Shown here piece by piece: positions 63,480 through 64,000 of a DNA stretch of 64,000 nt. The stretch lies in the NCBI RefSeq assembly GCF_014805625.2, contig NW_023998417.1, forward strand, positions 10,616,744 through 10,680,743. The letters run 5' to 3'. The notes under the pieces were generated by a model, which ran no database searches, was not told the origin of the DNA, and saw only the letters and a list, made by a program, of their open reading frames with translations. Made by a program: the position numbers and the translations under genes. Position 1 is the first letter of the stretch, and every line of letters starts with the position of its first letter. Source of the DNA: Glossina fuscipes (lineage: Eukaryota; Arthropoda; Insecta; Diptera; Glossinidae).

Positions 63480-63990
63480 GTTCGTCTGTTTGTAATATCG
63501 ATGATTATTTCTCTTTCTCTACTTACGTCTATCCATCCACCTCATTTATGTAGACTTTCATCTATTTGTCTGTTTGTTACATCCGTGTCACGTCGTCTCA
63601 TGTTTATATATGTCGGCTCATCTATCCCTATGTGTGTTCATACAAACAGTCCTCGCTCTTTTGATTTTTCCTTCCAACTCTTATTTCGGGCGTTTGCTAA
63701 GATGTCCTATGCCCTATTTCATCATCTCGGCATTCGATTACCCATCTGCCTGCCCTTCTACCTGGTAACCTGCTCATTCTTCACTTATCTATCTCTTAAG
63801 TCTTTGCAATGGATTCTATATATTCTATGTCTATTTCTCCTTCCGTCTCCTTATTCGAGTCTTCCGTTTCCTGCCTTCCCTTCGCTACTCACCTGCAAAA
63901 TTTACACATCCCCGTTATTTCGATTGTTCCGAAAATCTAATCTACCATCTATCCATCGGTGTATTGGGCCGAGTTATCAACATTGCAGAA
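63480..63990 (+). repeat. Pyrimidine-rich quasi-tetranucleotide block 3
   Basis: GTCTATCCATCCACCTC, TCATCTATTTGTCTGTTTG, CCATCTGCCTGCCC and TATCTATCTC words over some 500 nt, a decayed TCYR tetranucleotide array running to the window end. Open frames inside it are compositional. Confidence 0.55.
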
Positions 63991-64000
63991 TTTATGATTT

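Overview
The window looks like euchromatic, AT-rich DNA from an insect nuclear genome, most likely a fly. A tephritid fruit fly is my best guess. The reasons are: long (A)n and (T)n tracts and (TA)n arrays throughout; spliced coding exons separated by a large intron; a decayed arthropod-type LINE; a tRNA-derived SINE; and several badly worn copies of interspersed repeats that I remember from tephritid genomes. The species assignment rests on recognition only and was not tested. There is no sign of bacterial, phage or viral organisation. Almost all open frames longer than 60 codons are low-complexity or chance frames.

The one convincing gene is the 3' end of a Ly6/uPAR-type (three-finger) GPI-anchored protein on the + strand. 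A 58-nt exon (11257-11314) and the terminal coding exon (12391-12536) join in phase. Together they give the last cysteines of the fold, a CC-x4-CN ending and a hydrophobic C-terminal tail. The 5' exons (signal peptide and first half of the domain) were not found and lie either upstream of the window or unrecognised in 1-11256. The very A-rich, CAA-, CA- and TA-rich DNA that follows (12.5 to 15.8 kb and 20.6 to 21.35 kb) resembles long dipteran 3' UTRs. It carries candidate AATAAA signals near 13.1, 15.4 and 21.3 kb.

Mobile DNA: a reverse-transcriptase remnant of an endonuclease/RT-type LINE at about 5.15-5.69 kb (frameshifted, catalytic motif YDDN instead of YADD); a SINE with pol III A and B boxes and a 26-nt A tail at 13.71-13.95 kb; a small poly(A)-tailed insertion with an apparent 15-nt target-site duplication at 42.275-42.407 kb; and decayed repeats at 2.04, 16.5, 19.7 and 49.2 kb. 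A 10-N assembly gap at 16425-16434 is flanked by the same 47 nt on both sides, so it looks like an unmerged contig overlap rather than missing sequence.

The rest (21.4-64 kb in particular) is non-coding, probably intron or intergenic. It holds many microsatellites, three pyrimidine-rich quasi-tetranucleotide blocks (4.25, 34.75 and 63.5 kb), a nested hairpin at 22.88 kb and one weak candidate cysteine-rich exon at 53.48 kb. I see no new multi-gene system here. The most useful points for follow-up are the Ly6 gene with its micro-exon and unusual tail, the young poly(A) insertion, the candidate exon, and the artefactual gap.
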